Origin: Undibacterium umbellatum
Lineage (GTDB): Bacteria > Pseudomonadota > Gammaproteobacteria > Burkholderiales > Burkholderiaceae_D
Direction: 5' to 3'
DNA length: 64,000 bases
Assembly (NCBI RefSeq): GCF_014284125.1
Contig: NZ_JACOFX010000005.1
Coordinates: forward strand, 186,001 to 250,000
Shown: in pieces, positions 53,657-63,271 of the stretch
How positions within the stretch are numbered: position 1 is the first letter of the stretch
Layout of the letters: every line of letters begins with the position of its first letter
Translations under genes and position numbers: made by a program
The notes under the pieces: model-generated
The model's database searches: none
Told to the model about the DNA's origin: nothing
What the model saw: only the letters and a program-made list of their open reading frames with translations

Positions 53657-55006
53657 TCAGTTTGGAGCAGGTATGCTCAATGTTACTTTTAGTCCCCCCA
53701 ATTTTTCTGAACGTTCAGCTTGCAAGTCCATGTGGTGAGCCTTAGCAATTCTTTTTGCAATTGACCAGCCCAAGCCGCTGCCACTTTCTGCATTGCTTTG
53801 AATACGAAAAAAACGTTCACCCAACCTGGCGATATCTTGGTCTGACAGTCCATTTCCACTATCTTCAATCGTCAAGATATATAAGCTATTGATGTAGCTC
53901 AAGTGAATCAATATTTGTGCTGCCTCTGGACTGTAGCGGACGGCATTGTCGATCAAGTTCCGAATAAGTACGCTCATCAAGATTTCATTGCCATTAATGG
54001 AACAATGGCAGTCCATATCCAGTTCCATTTTCTGATTCCTGCTAATGGCTTTGGGGGCAATATCTGCTAATTGCTTGCGTATCGTGGCTGACATGTCGAA
54101 GAGTAAGAATTCGGCCTCAGCGTTGTTTTCCAGGCGGGATAAAGTCAGTAATTGCTCAATCAATCTGGATGTCCTGTCACAGGCTTCCAAAGTGTTTTTC
54201 AATGCGCGCTGGCGTTTGATTTCATCATGTTCTGCCATTGCTACCTGCGCTTGGGTACGCAGGGCTGCAAGTGGGGTGCGCAGTTCGTGGGCTGCGTCTG
54301 CAGTGAATCTTCTTTCTGATTCCATCAGGCCTGCGATACGCTCCAGCAAGCCATTTAGTGCTTGAATAACAGTTTGAGTTTCTTTACTTGTTCCATCCAT
54401 CTCAATTGGGTTAACTGCTGCAGGCTGGCGCTGTTCAAGCACTCGGCCTAATCTGGTGATGGGGCTCATACCTTGCCGCACGGCAAACCATAGTGCCAGT
54501 CCAAGTATTGGAAGCGCAATGATGAAAGGTAAAATCATGCTACGTAAAACGGCATACAGGATGGCAGTGCGCGCCTGAACCTCTTCTGCTACATAAACCT
54601 GTACGTCTGATTCAACGCCGATCGTTGAAAAAACGCGCCACTCGCGGTTCTTTATTTGAATGCTTGTAAATCCCGCTTTTAATTCCTTGCCATCGTCCAG
54701 AATCGGCGTGTCCGGTGCATTTGCCGAGCGCAAGCCAAGCCGCCCCCCATGAAAAACCTGATACATGACTTTAGGTGCATACTTGTGCAAAGTGCGTGGT
54801 TCCCTGGACTCTCCTTTTTCTATAATCTCGTGTACTTGATGTGTTGTGAGCAAGCTCGCAGCTTGTGCCAAATGTCCATCAAGCACTTCGTCCAGCTCAT
54901 GCCTGGCATCGAACCAGGTCATGGCGGTCGCCAGCAACCAGATGGATGCGACCGCTGTCAACGTCAGCACGAGTAGTCGATTTTGCAGGGAAGGGCGTGT
55001 ATTCAT
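53657..55006 (-). CDS. sensor histidine kinase (QseC/PmrB-like)
   Basis: This 449-aa kinase has two TM helices (about residues 12-30 and 160-180), a periplasmic 2CSK_N-type sensor between them, HisKA with AAHELRTPLAAL (His near 243), and a HATPase with IRNLIDNAVRYSPEA, DSGNGLSD and GSGLGWSIAKRIA. It overlaps the response regulator stop by 4 bp. The signal is not known; iron, catecholamine or envelope stress are typical of this branch. Confidence 0.93.
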   Translation of the reverse strand: MNTRPSLQNRLLVLTLTAVASIWLLATAMTWFDARHELDEVLDGHLAQAASLLTTHQVHEIIEKGESREPRTLHKYAPKVMYQVFHGGRLGLRSANAPDTPILDDGKELKAGFTSIQIKNREWRVFSTIGVESDVQVYVAEEVQARTAILYAVLRSMILPFIIALPILGLALWFAVRQGMSPITRLGRVLEQRQPAAVNPIEMDGTSKETQTVIQALNGLLERIAGLMESERRFTADAAHELRTPLAALRTQAQVAMAEHDEIKRQRALKNTLEACDRTSRLIEQLLTLSRLENNAEAEFLLFDMSATIRKQLADIAPKAISRNQKMELDMDCHCSINGNEILMSVLIRNLIDNAVRYSPEAAQILIHLSYINSLYILTIEDSGNGLSDQDIARLGERFFRIQSNAESGSGLGWSIAKRIAKAHHMDLQAERSEKLGGLKVTLSIPAPN

Positions 55007-55674
55007 GATGTCCTACCCTCCTTTGGGAGCATGTAACCAACGCCACGCACGGTCAATATTGATGTCGCCCCCAGTTTCTTTCGCAGGTTGTGAATATGGA
55101 CCTCAATGGCATTGCTATCCACCTCTTGCCCCCAACTATACAAATGCTGCTCGATTTGCTCACGTGAAAGAACGCGGTCGGGATTTAGCATGAAGGTCTG
55201 TAAGAGGTCGAATTCTCGCGTCGACACTTCCACAATGCTGCCTGCTTGCTTTACCGAGCGAGCTCCAGGATCGAGCAAAATATCTTGTGCTTCCAGGTTT
55301 TCATTTGGTTGCCCATGGGCACGCCGGATCAGCGCACGTAACCTTGCTGCAAGTTCATTCAGATCAACCGGTTTAATGACATAATCATCGGCACCTTGAT
55401 CCAACCCCCGAATTCTGTCGGCAACGGCGTCCCGTGCAGTCAATATCAATACCGGGCAACTTACTTCCGCTTTGCGTATGCTGGCAAGTACGTCCAGCCC
55501 ATTCTTGCGCGGCATTCCAAGATCAAGTACTGCAGCGGCATACACCAGACTACGTAATTCATATTCCGCTGCTTCACCGTCTCTGACCCAATCGACCTGA
55601 AAACCGAGTTGGCGCAAGCCTGCCTGCAAGCCATCGCCAAGCAGTGGGTCATCTTCTGCCAATAATATGCGCAT
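55003..55674 (-). CDS. OmpR/QseB-family response regulator
   Basis: This 223-aa regulator has a receiver domain (acidic pocket in LAEDDPLLG; phospho-Asp in AAVLDLGMPRKNG near residue 51; Thr in LILTARD; Lys in YVIKPVDL) and an OmpR-type winged helix ending VEVHIHNLRKKLG and TVRGVGYML in shortened form. It is paired with the overlapping kinase gene. The PmrA-type box at 56590 suggests it activates this operon. Confidence 0.95.
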   Translation of the reverse strand: MRILLAEDDPLLGDGLQAGLRQLGFQVDWVRDGEAAEYELRSLVYAAAVLDLGMPRKNGLDVLASIRKAEVSCPVLILTARDAVADRIRGLDQGADDYVIKPVDLNELAARLRALIRRAHGQPNENLEAQDILLDPGARSVKQAGSIVEVSTREFDLLQTFMLNPDRVLSREQIEQHLYSWGQEVDSNAIEVHIHNLRKKLGATSILTVRGVGYMLPKEGRTS

Positions 55675-55709
55675 ACCAGTTCTCTATGGTCATAAGAATT
55701 CTGCCGGAT

Positions 55710-56447
55710 TTAATCACCATCATGATCTTTATCCTTGTCTGTTCGTTCTTTGCTTGACTGCGTCATTTCAAGGTTTTGCGCAGAAGTCGCGGTACTCCAC
55801 TGATAAATCCAGAAACCGAGTACGGTCAATAACAATATTGCTGCGACTGAACGCCAGGTAGTGGGTATGGCTTGCTTTTGCTCACCCTGCTTGCGTCCGC
55901 CGATCATGCTGCGAACCAGATTTTCCCGATGTAAATAACTTGCGAGTAGAACACCAGCGATATGTATCCCAACCACTACCAGCATCATGCTGGCAGCTAT
56001 TTCATGCGCCTCTTCCAGCCACTCACCACCTAATTCATTGTAGTGGGCATAGCCTGACATTGTGACGATCAAGCCCAGGCACAGCATCGCGATAATCGCC
56101 ATGGCCCCTGCGGGGTTGTGTCCCGTGAAATGAGCAGGATGCCCCGAAATCATGCTACGCAAATAACGAATGACAGCTGCAGGAGAGCGTATAAATTCAG
56201 AGAAGCGGGCATACCTGCTACCGATGAAGCCCCACACCAGACGAAAGCAGATCAAGAATAACATGGTGTACCCCATGCTGATGTGGAGCAAGCGCAAGGA
56301 ATCTACTTCGGCTGTCACATATGCAACGGTAAAGCATATCGCCATCAGCCAGTGAGACAGTCGCACAGGTGCATCCCATATCTGGATCTTTTTTGTGGAA
56401 CTCTCAGTGCGCTCAGTATCGCTCTGCGATGTGGATAAATCACTCAT
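55710..56447 (-). CDS. cytochrome b/b6-type membrane protein
   Basis: This 245-aa protein has four TM helices (about residues 32-50, 58-80, 112-134, 150-172) and conserved His residues for two b-hemes (RLSHWLM, LLHISMGY, AHEIAASM, GIHIAGVLLA). It has the pattern of Ni,Fe-hydrogenase/diheme cytochrome b561. A C-terminal extra helix is followed by a charged tail with KDKDHDGD. It is the first gene of the operon ending in the PepSY protein and is the likely redox membrane component. Confidence 0.88.
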   Translation of the reverse strand: MSDLSTSQSDTERTESSTKKIQIWDAPVRLSHWLMAICFTVAYVTAEVDSLRLLHISMGYTMLFLICFRLVWGFIGSRYARFSEFIRSPAAVIRYLRSMISGHPAHFTGHNPAGAMAIIAMLCLGLIVTMSGYAHYNELGGEWLEEAHEIAASMMLVVVGIHIAGVLLASYLHRENLVRSMIGGRKQGEQKQAIPTTWRSVAAILLLTVLGFWIYQWSTATSAQNLEMTQSSKERTDKDKDHDGD

Positions 56448-56589
56448 GTCAACCTCCTCGACGAAACCAGGGAATTTTCAAACTTGTAAGTCATGCATTT
56501 ACCAGCGAGCCACGAAGAAACTGTATCGCTGGTCTGCGTGAGGCCGAATTGCCAGACCTACATCCAGGAAACCATGATGGGCTTCAATT

Positions 56590-56606
56590 CTTAAGATGGT
56601 CTTAAG
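56590..56606 (-). promoter_or_regulatory. PmrA/QseB-type box
   Basis: CTTAAG-ATGGT-CTTAAG is an exact match to the PmrA-box consensus YTTAAK-N5-YTTAAK. It lies 143 bp upstream of the cytochrome b start. The 301-base region 56448-56748 has no gene; this box is the only clear element in it. Confidence 0.72.
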
Positions 56607-56748
56607 CCACTACTGTCCGTAGAGTGAGAGATAAGAAAGGGAATATTTGTTGCCGGCTTGGCGGAGGCTTGCTGGAGATGAGGGGGAGTTCGATAGTGCA
56701 GGTAAGGTTAAACCAGTTGCGCTGCACTATCGCGTCTATACATTAAAC

Positions 56749-57570
56749 TTATTTGTACTGTGGACCGGTCAGCAAGAAGCCACCGCCCTGATAGATGGTC
56801 GTGATGTCGTCTTTTTCAGGATATTCACTGCTGTCAGGGAATAGATGAGTAAAGGCAGTAGAGCTATCTTTCGCTTGAAAACCCAGATGGGCAGCTTTTT
56901 TATTGTCCCACCATTTTCCCGGATTGTCAGATACACCAAAACTGATGGTGTGGCCAACACGCTGGGCAAAGACTGCGCAGCGCAACAATTCGAATAAATC
57001 GTCATAACTGAAATAGGTCACCATCATGCGGCGCGTCGTCGGCACCGGGAAGGAGGAGCCTATGCGTATGCATACGGTTTCTATGCCAAAGCGGTCATAG
57101 TAGTAACGTGACAGTGACTCACCAAAGCATTTGCTGATACCGTACATGCCGTCAGGTCGGGCAGGCATGTCGGCATCAATATAATCGGTAGTGCGGTAAT
57201 AACCAACTGCATGGTTCGAGCTGGCAAAGATGACGCGCTTTACATTGTGCTTGTGCACGGCTTCATAGATATTGTATGTGCCCTGGATGTTTGCATGCAT
57301 GATGGCTTCGAAATTGGCTTCGGTCGAAATGCCGCCAAAATGCAGTACAACATCCACACCTTCCATCATTGCCAGCACAGCAGCTTTATCAGCCAGATCA
57401 CATTGCACGATTTCTTCACCTTCGCCTGCAGTTCCAAGATCGGTGATGTCGCTGAGGCGAACGATGTTGGCCCATGCCTTGATACGTTCGCGCAAGACTT
57501 TGCCCAGGCCACCGGCGGCGCCGGTCAGCAAGATGCGATTAAATGGCTTTTCAGTGATAGTGGTATTCAT
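56749..57570 (-). CDS. uronate dehydrogenase
   Basis: This 273-aa extended SDR matches uronate dehydrogenase, which oxidises galacturonate or glucuronate to the aldarolactone with NAD. It has the motif LTGAAGGLGKVLRE (residues 15-28), the Ser in FASSNHAVGYY and the Tyr-x-x-x-Lys in YGISKCFGE. The strong SSNHAVGYYR segment and the C-terminal NPGKWWDNKKAAHLGF are diagnostic. It lies 54 bp downstream of the galactarate dehydratase gene, so the two enzymes lie in sequence. Confidence 0.9.
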   Translation of the reverse strand: MNTTITEKPFNRILLTGAAGGLGKVLRERIKAWANIVRLSDITDLGTAGEGEEIVQCDLADKAAVLAMMEGVDVVLHFGGISTEANFEAIMHANIQGTYNIYEAVHKHNVKRVIFASSNHAVGYYRTTDYIDADMPARPDGMYGISKCFGESLSRYYYDRFGIETVCIRIGSSFPVPTTRRMMVTYFSYDDLFELLRCAVFAQRVGHTISFGVSDNPGKWWDNKKAAHLGFQAKDSSTAFTHLFPDSSEYPEKDDITTIYQGGGFLLTGPQYK

Positions 57571-57624
57571 GGGGCGCTTTCTCTTTAAATGAATTCTTGA
57601 TCTGCATTTTTCTGGTTTAAGCTA

Positions 57625-59190
57625 TCAGGTAATCGGTGCCGGGTTAAATAAGACCAGGGCATTGTGCAGTTTCCAGTGCTCGGCCCAGGTTTCCTTGCCA
57701 CTGGCAACATCCAGCAGCATCTGGAATAATTCCCATCCTACATCGGCTATCGTGGCTTCGCCGCTGGCGATCTTGCCAGCATTGATATCCATCAGATCAT
57801 GCCAGCGTCTTGCCAGGTCATTTCTGGTGGCGACCTTGATGACAGGAACTGCGGCCAGGCCATATGGCGTGCCTCGCCCGGTAGTAAATACATGCAGGTT
57901 CATGCCCGCTGCCATTTGCAAAGTGCCGCAGACAAAATCGCTGGCGGGTGTGGCAGCATAGATCAAGCCTTTTTGCGTGAGTTTGTCGCCGGGTGGCAAG
58001 ACACCAGAAATAGTGGAACTGCCTGATTTGACGATGGAACCCATGGCCTTCTCAACGATATTCGATAGTCCACCTTTTTTATTGCCGGGTGTAGTATTTG
58101 CGCTACGGTCAACTCCGCCACGTTTCAGATAATCGTCATACCATGCCATTTCCCTGATCATGGCCGCTGCCACTTCAGCATTGGCGGCACGTGAGGTCAA
58201 CTGGTCTATACCGTCGCGCACTTCAGTCACTTCAGAAAACATCACCGTAGCACCAGCACGCACCAATAGATCTGTGGCAAAGCCAACTGCAGGATTGGCA
58301 GTCACGCCCGAGAATGCATCACTACCGCCGCACTGCACACCCACCACCAGTTCTGATGCGGGACAGGGCACGCGGCGGCGTTTATTCAACTCTGTTAATT
58401 GCTTCTCCGCAGTATGCATGATGGATGCAATCATGGAATTGAAGCCCACATGTGCCTGATCCTGCAAGCACACCAGCGCTGGTTCTCCACTACCCTCATC
58501 CCCATTTTTTATCGGGATACTGCCTTTGGGGAATAGACGTGAAGGTTGTAGTTTTTCACAACCCAGACTGACCACCATGGCTTGCCCGCCAAAATTTGGG
58601 TTCAGGCTGATATTGCGCACTGTTCGTATGGGGATGTTGGCATTTGGCGCATCGATAGCAACCCCACAACCATAAGTATGCTCAAGCCCAACCACATTAT
58701 CGACATGTGGAAACCTGGGCAAGAGTTCTTCCTTGATGCGTTGCACCGCATGTTCGACCACGCCAGATACGCATTGTACGGTTGTTGTGATCGCCAGAAT
58801 ATTGCGCGTGCCTACACTGCCATCGGCATTCTTGTAGCCCATGAACGTATACCCTTCTAGCGGGGTGGTGTCGGACGCTGACACAGTGGCGATCGGCAAG
58901 TCCAGCAACTCGCGGGCGGCGGGCATGCTTATCAGAGATTCTTCCACCCAGCTCCCTTGTGGGATGGAACGCACTGCATAGCCTATCGTGACGTTGTAGC
59001 GGGTAATCGCTGCGCCTTCGGCGAGATCTTGCAATGCCAGCTTGTGCCCTTGCGGGACGTGCTCCAGCAACGTCAGGCCGCAGGGAAAGCGAGTCGCCGC
59101 AGGCAGGCCGCCATCATTGGCAACTATCGCCACATTGTCATTGGCATGCATGCGTATATAGAGCGGCAAGCTGGTGCTGGATATTGTCAT
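57625..59190 (-). CDS. garD: galactarate dehydratase (GarD-like)
   Basis: GarD dehydrates galactarate to 5-keto-4-deoxyglucarate, the step after uronate dehydrogenase and lactone opening. The 521-aa protein has an N-terminal SAF-like domain (residues 1-90) and a UxaA/GarD core: [52 protein letters not shown] and the C-terminal TGRGTPYGL. The metal-binding Cys residues are intact. The promoter region carries a FadR-type operator at 59286. Altronate dehydratase is the alternative, but the length favours GarD. Confidence 0.9.
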   Translation of the reverse strand: MTISSTSLPLYIRMHANDNVAIVANDGGLPAATRFPCGLTLLEHVPQGHKLALQDLAEGAAITRYNVTIGYAVRSIPQGSWVEESLISMPAARELLDLPIATVSASDTTPLEGYTFMGYKNADGSVGTRNILAITTTVQCVSGVVEHAVQRIKEELLPRFPHVDNVVGLEHTYGCGVAIDAPNANIPIRTVRNISLNPNFGGQAMVVSLGCEKLQPSRLFPKGSIPIKNGDEGSGEPALVCLQDQAHVGFNSMIASIMHTAEKQLTELNKRRRVPCPASELVVGVQCGGSDAFSGVTANPAVGFATDLLVRAGATVMFSEVTEVRDGIDQLTSRAANAEVAAAMIREMAWYDDYLKRGGVDRSANTTPGNKKGGLSNIVEKAMGSIVKSGSSTISGVLPPGDKLTQKGLIYAATPASDFVCGTLQMAAGMNLHVFTTGRGTPYGLAAVPVIKVATRNDLARRWHDLMDINAGKIASGEATIADVGWELFQMLLDVASGKETWAEHWKLHNALVLFNPAPIT

Positions 59191-59285
59191 TTTATTTTTT
59201 CCCTTCTCCGCTAGATGTGGCTGTCAGTGCAAAAAACAGACAAATCAGCCAATTATTTTTGTCGAAAAATCTGATTTTCGTGAAA

Positions 59286-59298
59286 TTGGTCTTACCAA
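59286..59298 (-). promoter_or_regulatory. FadR/GntR-type operator, garD side
   Basis: TTGGT-CTT-ACCAA is a perfect inverted repeat with the TGGT-N3-ACCA core used by FadR-family regulators. It lies 96 bp upstream of the galactarate dehydratase start. The remainder of the 59191-59598 region (408 bases) holds no gene. Confidence 0.62.
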
Positions 59299-59531
59299 AA
59301 TACAACTGGCATGAACATTTATGAGCATGTCAAGGGGAGATGGATTTCGGGCTGGCGCACGGCAGTGTTACCACGAAAAAACCAATATTCCCTATGAAAA
59401 TCATTTATTTTTACCTTCAGATTTTTCTTCTTTTACCGGTGGGGAGCGCATAGTCCGCTATAATCCCTCAGGTATCATTTGTGGCGAGTATGCCACCAAA
59501 AAAAATATCTGGCTAGTCCACATTGCATATT

Positions 59532-59542
59532 TGGTCTGACCA
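59532..59542 (+). promoter_or_regulatory. FadR/GntR-type operator, regulator side
   Basis: TGGT-CTG-ACCA is a perfect inverted repeat of the same core and spacing as the site at 59286, 57 bp upstream of the regulator start. A weaker copy, TGGCCTGACC, follows at 59551. Autoregulation is likely. Confidence 0.62.
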
Positions 59543-59598
59543 CATTAGAATGGCCTGACCGAATTGCTTTTATTAAGCTTTTCTTAAAGTTGCAAATC

Positions 59599-60300
59599 AT
59601 GATGAAAAAAAATATTGCGCAGAACGAAGCTTTGCCTCATGAGCCCAGGCTGTACCGGGTAGTGGCTGACAGGATTCAGGCGCTGATTGCTGAAGAGAAT
59701 ATTGCTGCTGGAGAGCGTTTGCCATCTGAGCGCGATCTGGCAACCAAGCTCAGTGTCAGCCGCGCGTCCTTGCGTGAAGCACTGATTGCGCTGGAATTGG
59801 GCGGTGTGATTGAAGTGCGCGGTGGCTCTGGTGTCTATGTTAGTGGCTTGCCGGAAGGCCCGGCAGATGTGCCAGAAGCAGGGCCGGGACCGTTTGAAGT
59901 ATTGTCTGCGCGACGCTTGATTGAATCTGAGGTGGCGGCGATTGCAGCCAGGGTAGCAACCGATTCTGCCATTGATGAAATTTTGAAGGCCGTGCTGGAA
60001 ATGGAAAAGCATCATGCCAATTATTCCAGCAATGAAAACGCCGATCGGAATTTTCATCTATCCATTGCCAGAGCCACGGGCAATAGTGCACTGGTAGGTA
60101 CGGTGGAATACTTGTGGAACCAGCGGGGCCGCCTGTGGCATAAATTGAAGGAGCATTTTCAGACTGAAGAATTACGCCAGCAAACATTGACGGATCACCG
60201 CAACATACTGGAAGCAATTGCTTCCCATGATCCAGCTGCAGCGAGAAAGGCCATGCGGGCACATCTTGAAAGAGTGACCAGGACTTTCTCACGCGGATAG
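59599..60300 (+). CDS. FadR-subfamily GntR regulator of uronate/galactarate genes
   Basis: This regulator of 233 aa has the GntR winged helix (RVVADRIQALIAEENI, LPSERDLATKLSVSRASLREAL) and an FCD ligand domain (LIESEVAAIAARVATD, DRNFHLSIARATGN, and the metal-binding His residues, HRNILEAIASHD, AHLERV). It is the size of UxuR/ExuR-type FadR proteins. The ATG at 59599 was chosen because the HTH starts soon after; the longer frame extends through the operator. The adjacent genes suggest galacturonate or galactarate as the ligand. Confidence 0.9.
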   Translation: MMKKNIAQNEALPHEPRLYRVVADRIQALIAEENIAAGERLPSERDLATKLSVSRASLREALIALELGGVIEVRGGSGVYVSGLPEGPADVPEAGPGPFEVLSARRLIESEVAAIAARVATDSAIDEILKAVLEMEKHHANYSSNENADRNFHLSIARATGNSALVGTVEYLWNQRGRLWHKLKEHFQTEELRQQTLTDHRNILEAIASHDPAAARKAMRAHLERVTRTFSRG

Positions 60301-60539
60301 GCGAATAAGCGGATAAATGGATTAGTCAGAAAGCAAAGAGTACATTTGCGACTATATCCCTGGGGCGTGACAGCAAGCCCCTTAATCGAATTTCTATCTT
60401 GACCGGCTGTGACCCCGGTGGGGCTTCTTGCGCTCATCTTCGTCGCAGTGGCACAGAGTACGCGAGGTGCTCCAACTAGTGACTTATGCACAACAGCATA
60501 GGCACGAGAATTCCATGAAAAACAGGAGGAGACTGAATA

Positions 60540-63233
60540 ATGAAAGACGATAAAAAATTCCAAAGGCCAGTATTTGTATTGTCATCCATCGCGCTGGCAG
60601 TACTGGCGGTAGTGAATCATGCGCAAGCGCAAGAAGTACAAAGGGTGGAAGTCACTGGTTCATCCATCAAGCGCCTGGCGACTGAAGCATCTTTGCCAGT
60701 GACCATGGTCAGCGGTGAAGAACTGGAAAAACGTGGCATGACCACACTGGCAGATCTGATGATGGCCTTGCCTGAATCAGCCTCGCTGGCACCTTCGAAT
60801 GCTGGATCAGGCACCAATATCAATCTGCGCGGCCTGGGTGTGAATCGTACGCTGGTGTTATTGAATGGCCGTCGCCTTGCCAACGAAGCGATTGCTGATG
60901 GTTATGCCAATCTGGATGTAATACCCATGAGTGCCATCGCCAGGGTAGAAATCCTGCGCGATGGTGCATCTTCGATATATGGTTCTGATGCTATCGGTGG
61001 TGTGGTCAACTTCATCACCAAGCGCACCGTGGTTGGTAACTCTGTTTCAGCCCAGTTCGTCAAACCGCAAAAGACAGGTGGTGGTGATGAACAAAGGGTT
61101 ACTGCTACCGTAGGTGTCGGTGATCTGGAAAAAGATGGCTGGAATCTTTACGGTACGATTGATGCCCATCGCCGTAGCCGCTTGCTGGCATCCGACCGTG
61201 CCGAATTAAGCACAACCGAAATGCTGACCAGCATAGGTCGTGCGCCTACTCTGGGCAGCGGTGGCTATGCCATGCCTGCCAACTTTACGACGGCCACCAA
61301 CAAAACGGCTGCAAATCCTTACTATGCCAGCAACTGCCAGGCTCCTTACAGCATACAGGGTGCAAAAAATACCTGCATACTGAATGCAGCATATTACGGC
61401 ACTGCCCTGTATGGGAATGAGCAAGTGACTTTCTACGCAAAGGCAACAAAGAAATTCAATGACGAGCATATCCTTAGCATTGATTACATGCGTGGACAAG
61501 AGCATATACTGGGCACAAAAAATCCGACCACCAGCCTGGCAGCAAATGGTGTAAGTGCCTTGCTGCCGTCGACCAGTAAATGGTACCCCGGCGGTACAGG
61601 TGGCGTGCCAGCCGTGGCAGGCTTGAAAGGTGAGCCCCTAACCGTGACCTGGAGTGTTGCTGATCTGGCCGAGGCCGTCACCAAGGATGTGCAAATCAAT
61701 CAACGCATTGCCATCAATGATGAAGGCCGTATCGGTAACTGGGATTACAAGGCTGGTTTTGTTTATGGACATAGCCAGCGCGACAATTACTATGAGGCAG
61801 GCTATGTCGATGGTCCTGCGTTGTTGAAGGGTATCGCTAACGGTACCTTGAATCCTTTTGGCTTGCAGGATGCAGCAGGCAAGGCTTACCTGGCCAGCAT
61901 AGGCGTCGATGGTGCGCAAAATCGCCATTCTGTCAGTACCTTCACAGGTATTGATTTTACTGCCTCCACAGAACTCACCAAGCTGGCAGGCGGGCCACTG
62001 ACGCTGGCACTGGGTGCAGACTTGCACAGGGATACTACAGAGGATACCAAGACAGCGATCACATCGATTGTGACTTATGCTGCATCAGGCCCTTCACGTG
62101 GCCAGGGTGCGCGAAATGTCGCAGCACTCTATGCTGAAATGGAAATTCCTGTGACCAAGGAATTAAATTTTAACGTGGCCGTACGTGACGATCATTTCAG
62201 TGATTTTGGCAATACCATCAACCCCAAGGCCAGCTTTCGCTATCAACCGATGAAGGCCTTGATGTTCCGTGGCTCAGCCAATACCGGTTTCCGCGCACCG
62301 ACTTTGTTCGATCGCTACGGTTACCGTGTCCCAGGCGCAAATACCACAACGTCATCGAAATGGGATGACCCAGTGCAATGCCCTGGCGGTACGCCCGGCA
62401 TAGCAGGTACGGGTAAGGCTTTGCCAGGCCTGGTGGCTTCGGCGGTATGTAATGTTTCCCTGCCACGTCAGACAGGTAGTAACCCTGATCTGGTGCCAGA
62501 AACTTCACGCGGCTTCACACTGGGGGCAGTGGTAGAGCCTCTGCAAAACCTGACTTTGTCTGCAGATTACTGGCATATAGAAATGAAGGACATGCTGGCA
62601 AACTTGCCTGAGCAAGTCTACTTCCTGAATCCGACCAAATACGCAGACCTGTTCGTGCGCAATGCTGATGGCTCTCTGGCTTACATCAAAAATATCACGA
62701 TGAATCTGGGTGGGCAAAAAGCTTCTGGTATTGATGTGACAGTTGCTTACGATATTCCCCGCACTTCCATAGGTAATTTCAAGTTTCAGTTGAATGGCAC
62801 ATACCTGACGCAATTTGATAATCAATTGGAAAAAGACAGTGCCTACGTGTCCAATGTAGGTCGTTTCGGTGTGGCCAGCAATGGCACTACCAGCAGCTTG
62901 CCCATCATTACCTTCCGCTGGAAACACACGCTGACCATGTCCTGGACCAAGGGTGACTGGAGTTCGCAACTGACACAAAACTACAATACTGGCTACCACG
63001 ATCAAAATCTGATTGCCGCCCAATATTTCAGGGATATCGAGCCGTACCAGGTATGGAATTTGACCGCAAGCTATCGCGGCTTTAAAAACCTGACCTTGTC
63101 CGCCGGTATCACCAATCTGTTGGATGCCAAACCACCGATTACCAATCACAGTGGCTACACCTATGGCTATCTGAGCAGTGCTGCCAGCCCCATAGGCCGC
63201 GCATTCAATGCACGTTTGTCTTACAACTTCTGA
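60540..63233 (+). CDS. TonB-dependent receptor (oligo-uronate uptake)
   Basis: This 897-aa outer-membrane receptor has a signal peptide (ending NHAQAQ), a TonB-box-like stretch (EVQRVEVTGSSIKR, residues 32-45), a plug domain with NINLRGLGVNRTLVLLNGRR in shortened form, and a beta-barrel ending in the aromatic FNARLSYNF. The plug motif is typical of large substrate receptors. The ribosome site is GGAGGA. It lies between the regulator and a GH28 enzyme, so its substrate is probably pectin oligosaccharides. Confidence 0.93.
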   Translation: MKDDKKFQRPVFVLSSIALAVLAVVNHAQAQEVQRVEVTGSSIKRLATEASLPVTMVSGEELEKRGMTTLADLMMALPESASLAPSNAGSGTNINLRGLGVNRTLVLLNGRRLANEAIADGYANLDVIPMSAIARVEILRDGASSIYGSDAIGGVVNFITKRTVVGNSVSAQFVKPQKTGGGDEQRVTATVGVGDLEKDGWNLYGTIDAHRRSRLLASDRAELSTTEMLTSIGRAPTLGSGGYAMPANFTTATNKTAANPYYASNCQAPYSIQGAKNTCILNAAYYGTALYGNEQVTFYAKATKKFNDEHILSIDYMRGQEHILGTKNPTTSLAANGVSALLPSTSKWYPGGTGGVPAVAGLKGEPLTVTWSVADLAEAVTKDVQINQRIAINDEGRIGNWDYKAGFVYGHSQRDNYYEAGYVDGPALLKGIANGTLNPFGLQDAAGKAYLASIGVDGAQNRHSVSTFTGIDFTASTELTKLAGGPLTLALGADLHRDTTEDTKTAITSIVTYAASGPSRGQGARNVAALYAEMEIPVTKELNFNVAVRDDHFSDFGNTINPKASFRYQPMKALMFRGSANTGFRAPTLFDRYGYRVPGANTTTSSKWDDPVQCPGGTPGIAGTGKALPGLVASAVCNVSLPRQTGSNPDLVPETSRGFTLGAVVEPLQNLTLSADYWHIEMKDMLANLPEQVYFLNPTKYADLFVRNADGSLAYIKNITMNLGGQKASGIDVTVAYDIPRTSIGNFKFQLNGTYLTQFDNQLEKDSAYVSNVGRFGVASNGTTSSLPIITFRWKHTLTMSWTKGDWSSQLTQNYNTGYHDQNLIAAQYFRDIEPYQVWNLTASYRGFKNLTLSAGITNLLDAKPPITNHSGYTYGYLSSAASPIGRAFNARLSYNF

Positions 63234-63239
63234 AGAAAA

Positions 63240-63263
63240 GTCCCCCATGCGTACATGGGGGAC
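63240..63263 (+). other. intercistronic hairpin between receptor and GH28 genes
   Basis: GTCCCCCATG-CGTA-CATGGGGGAC is a perfect 10-bp stem with a four-base loop, 7 bp after the receptor stop and 8 bp before the GH28 start; the latter's ribosome site (GTGGAG) follows directly. No T tract follows, so it is more likely to protect the receptor mRNA or attenuate downstream translation than to terminate fully. Confidence 0.7.
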
Positions 63264-63271
63264 GTGGAGCC

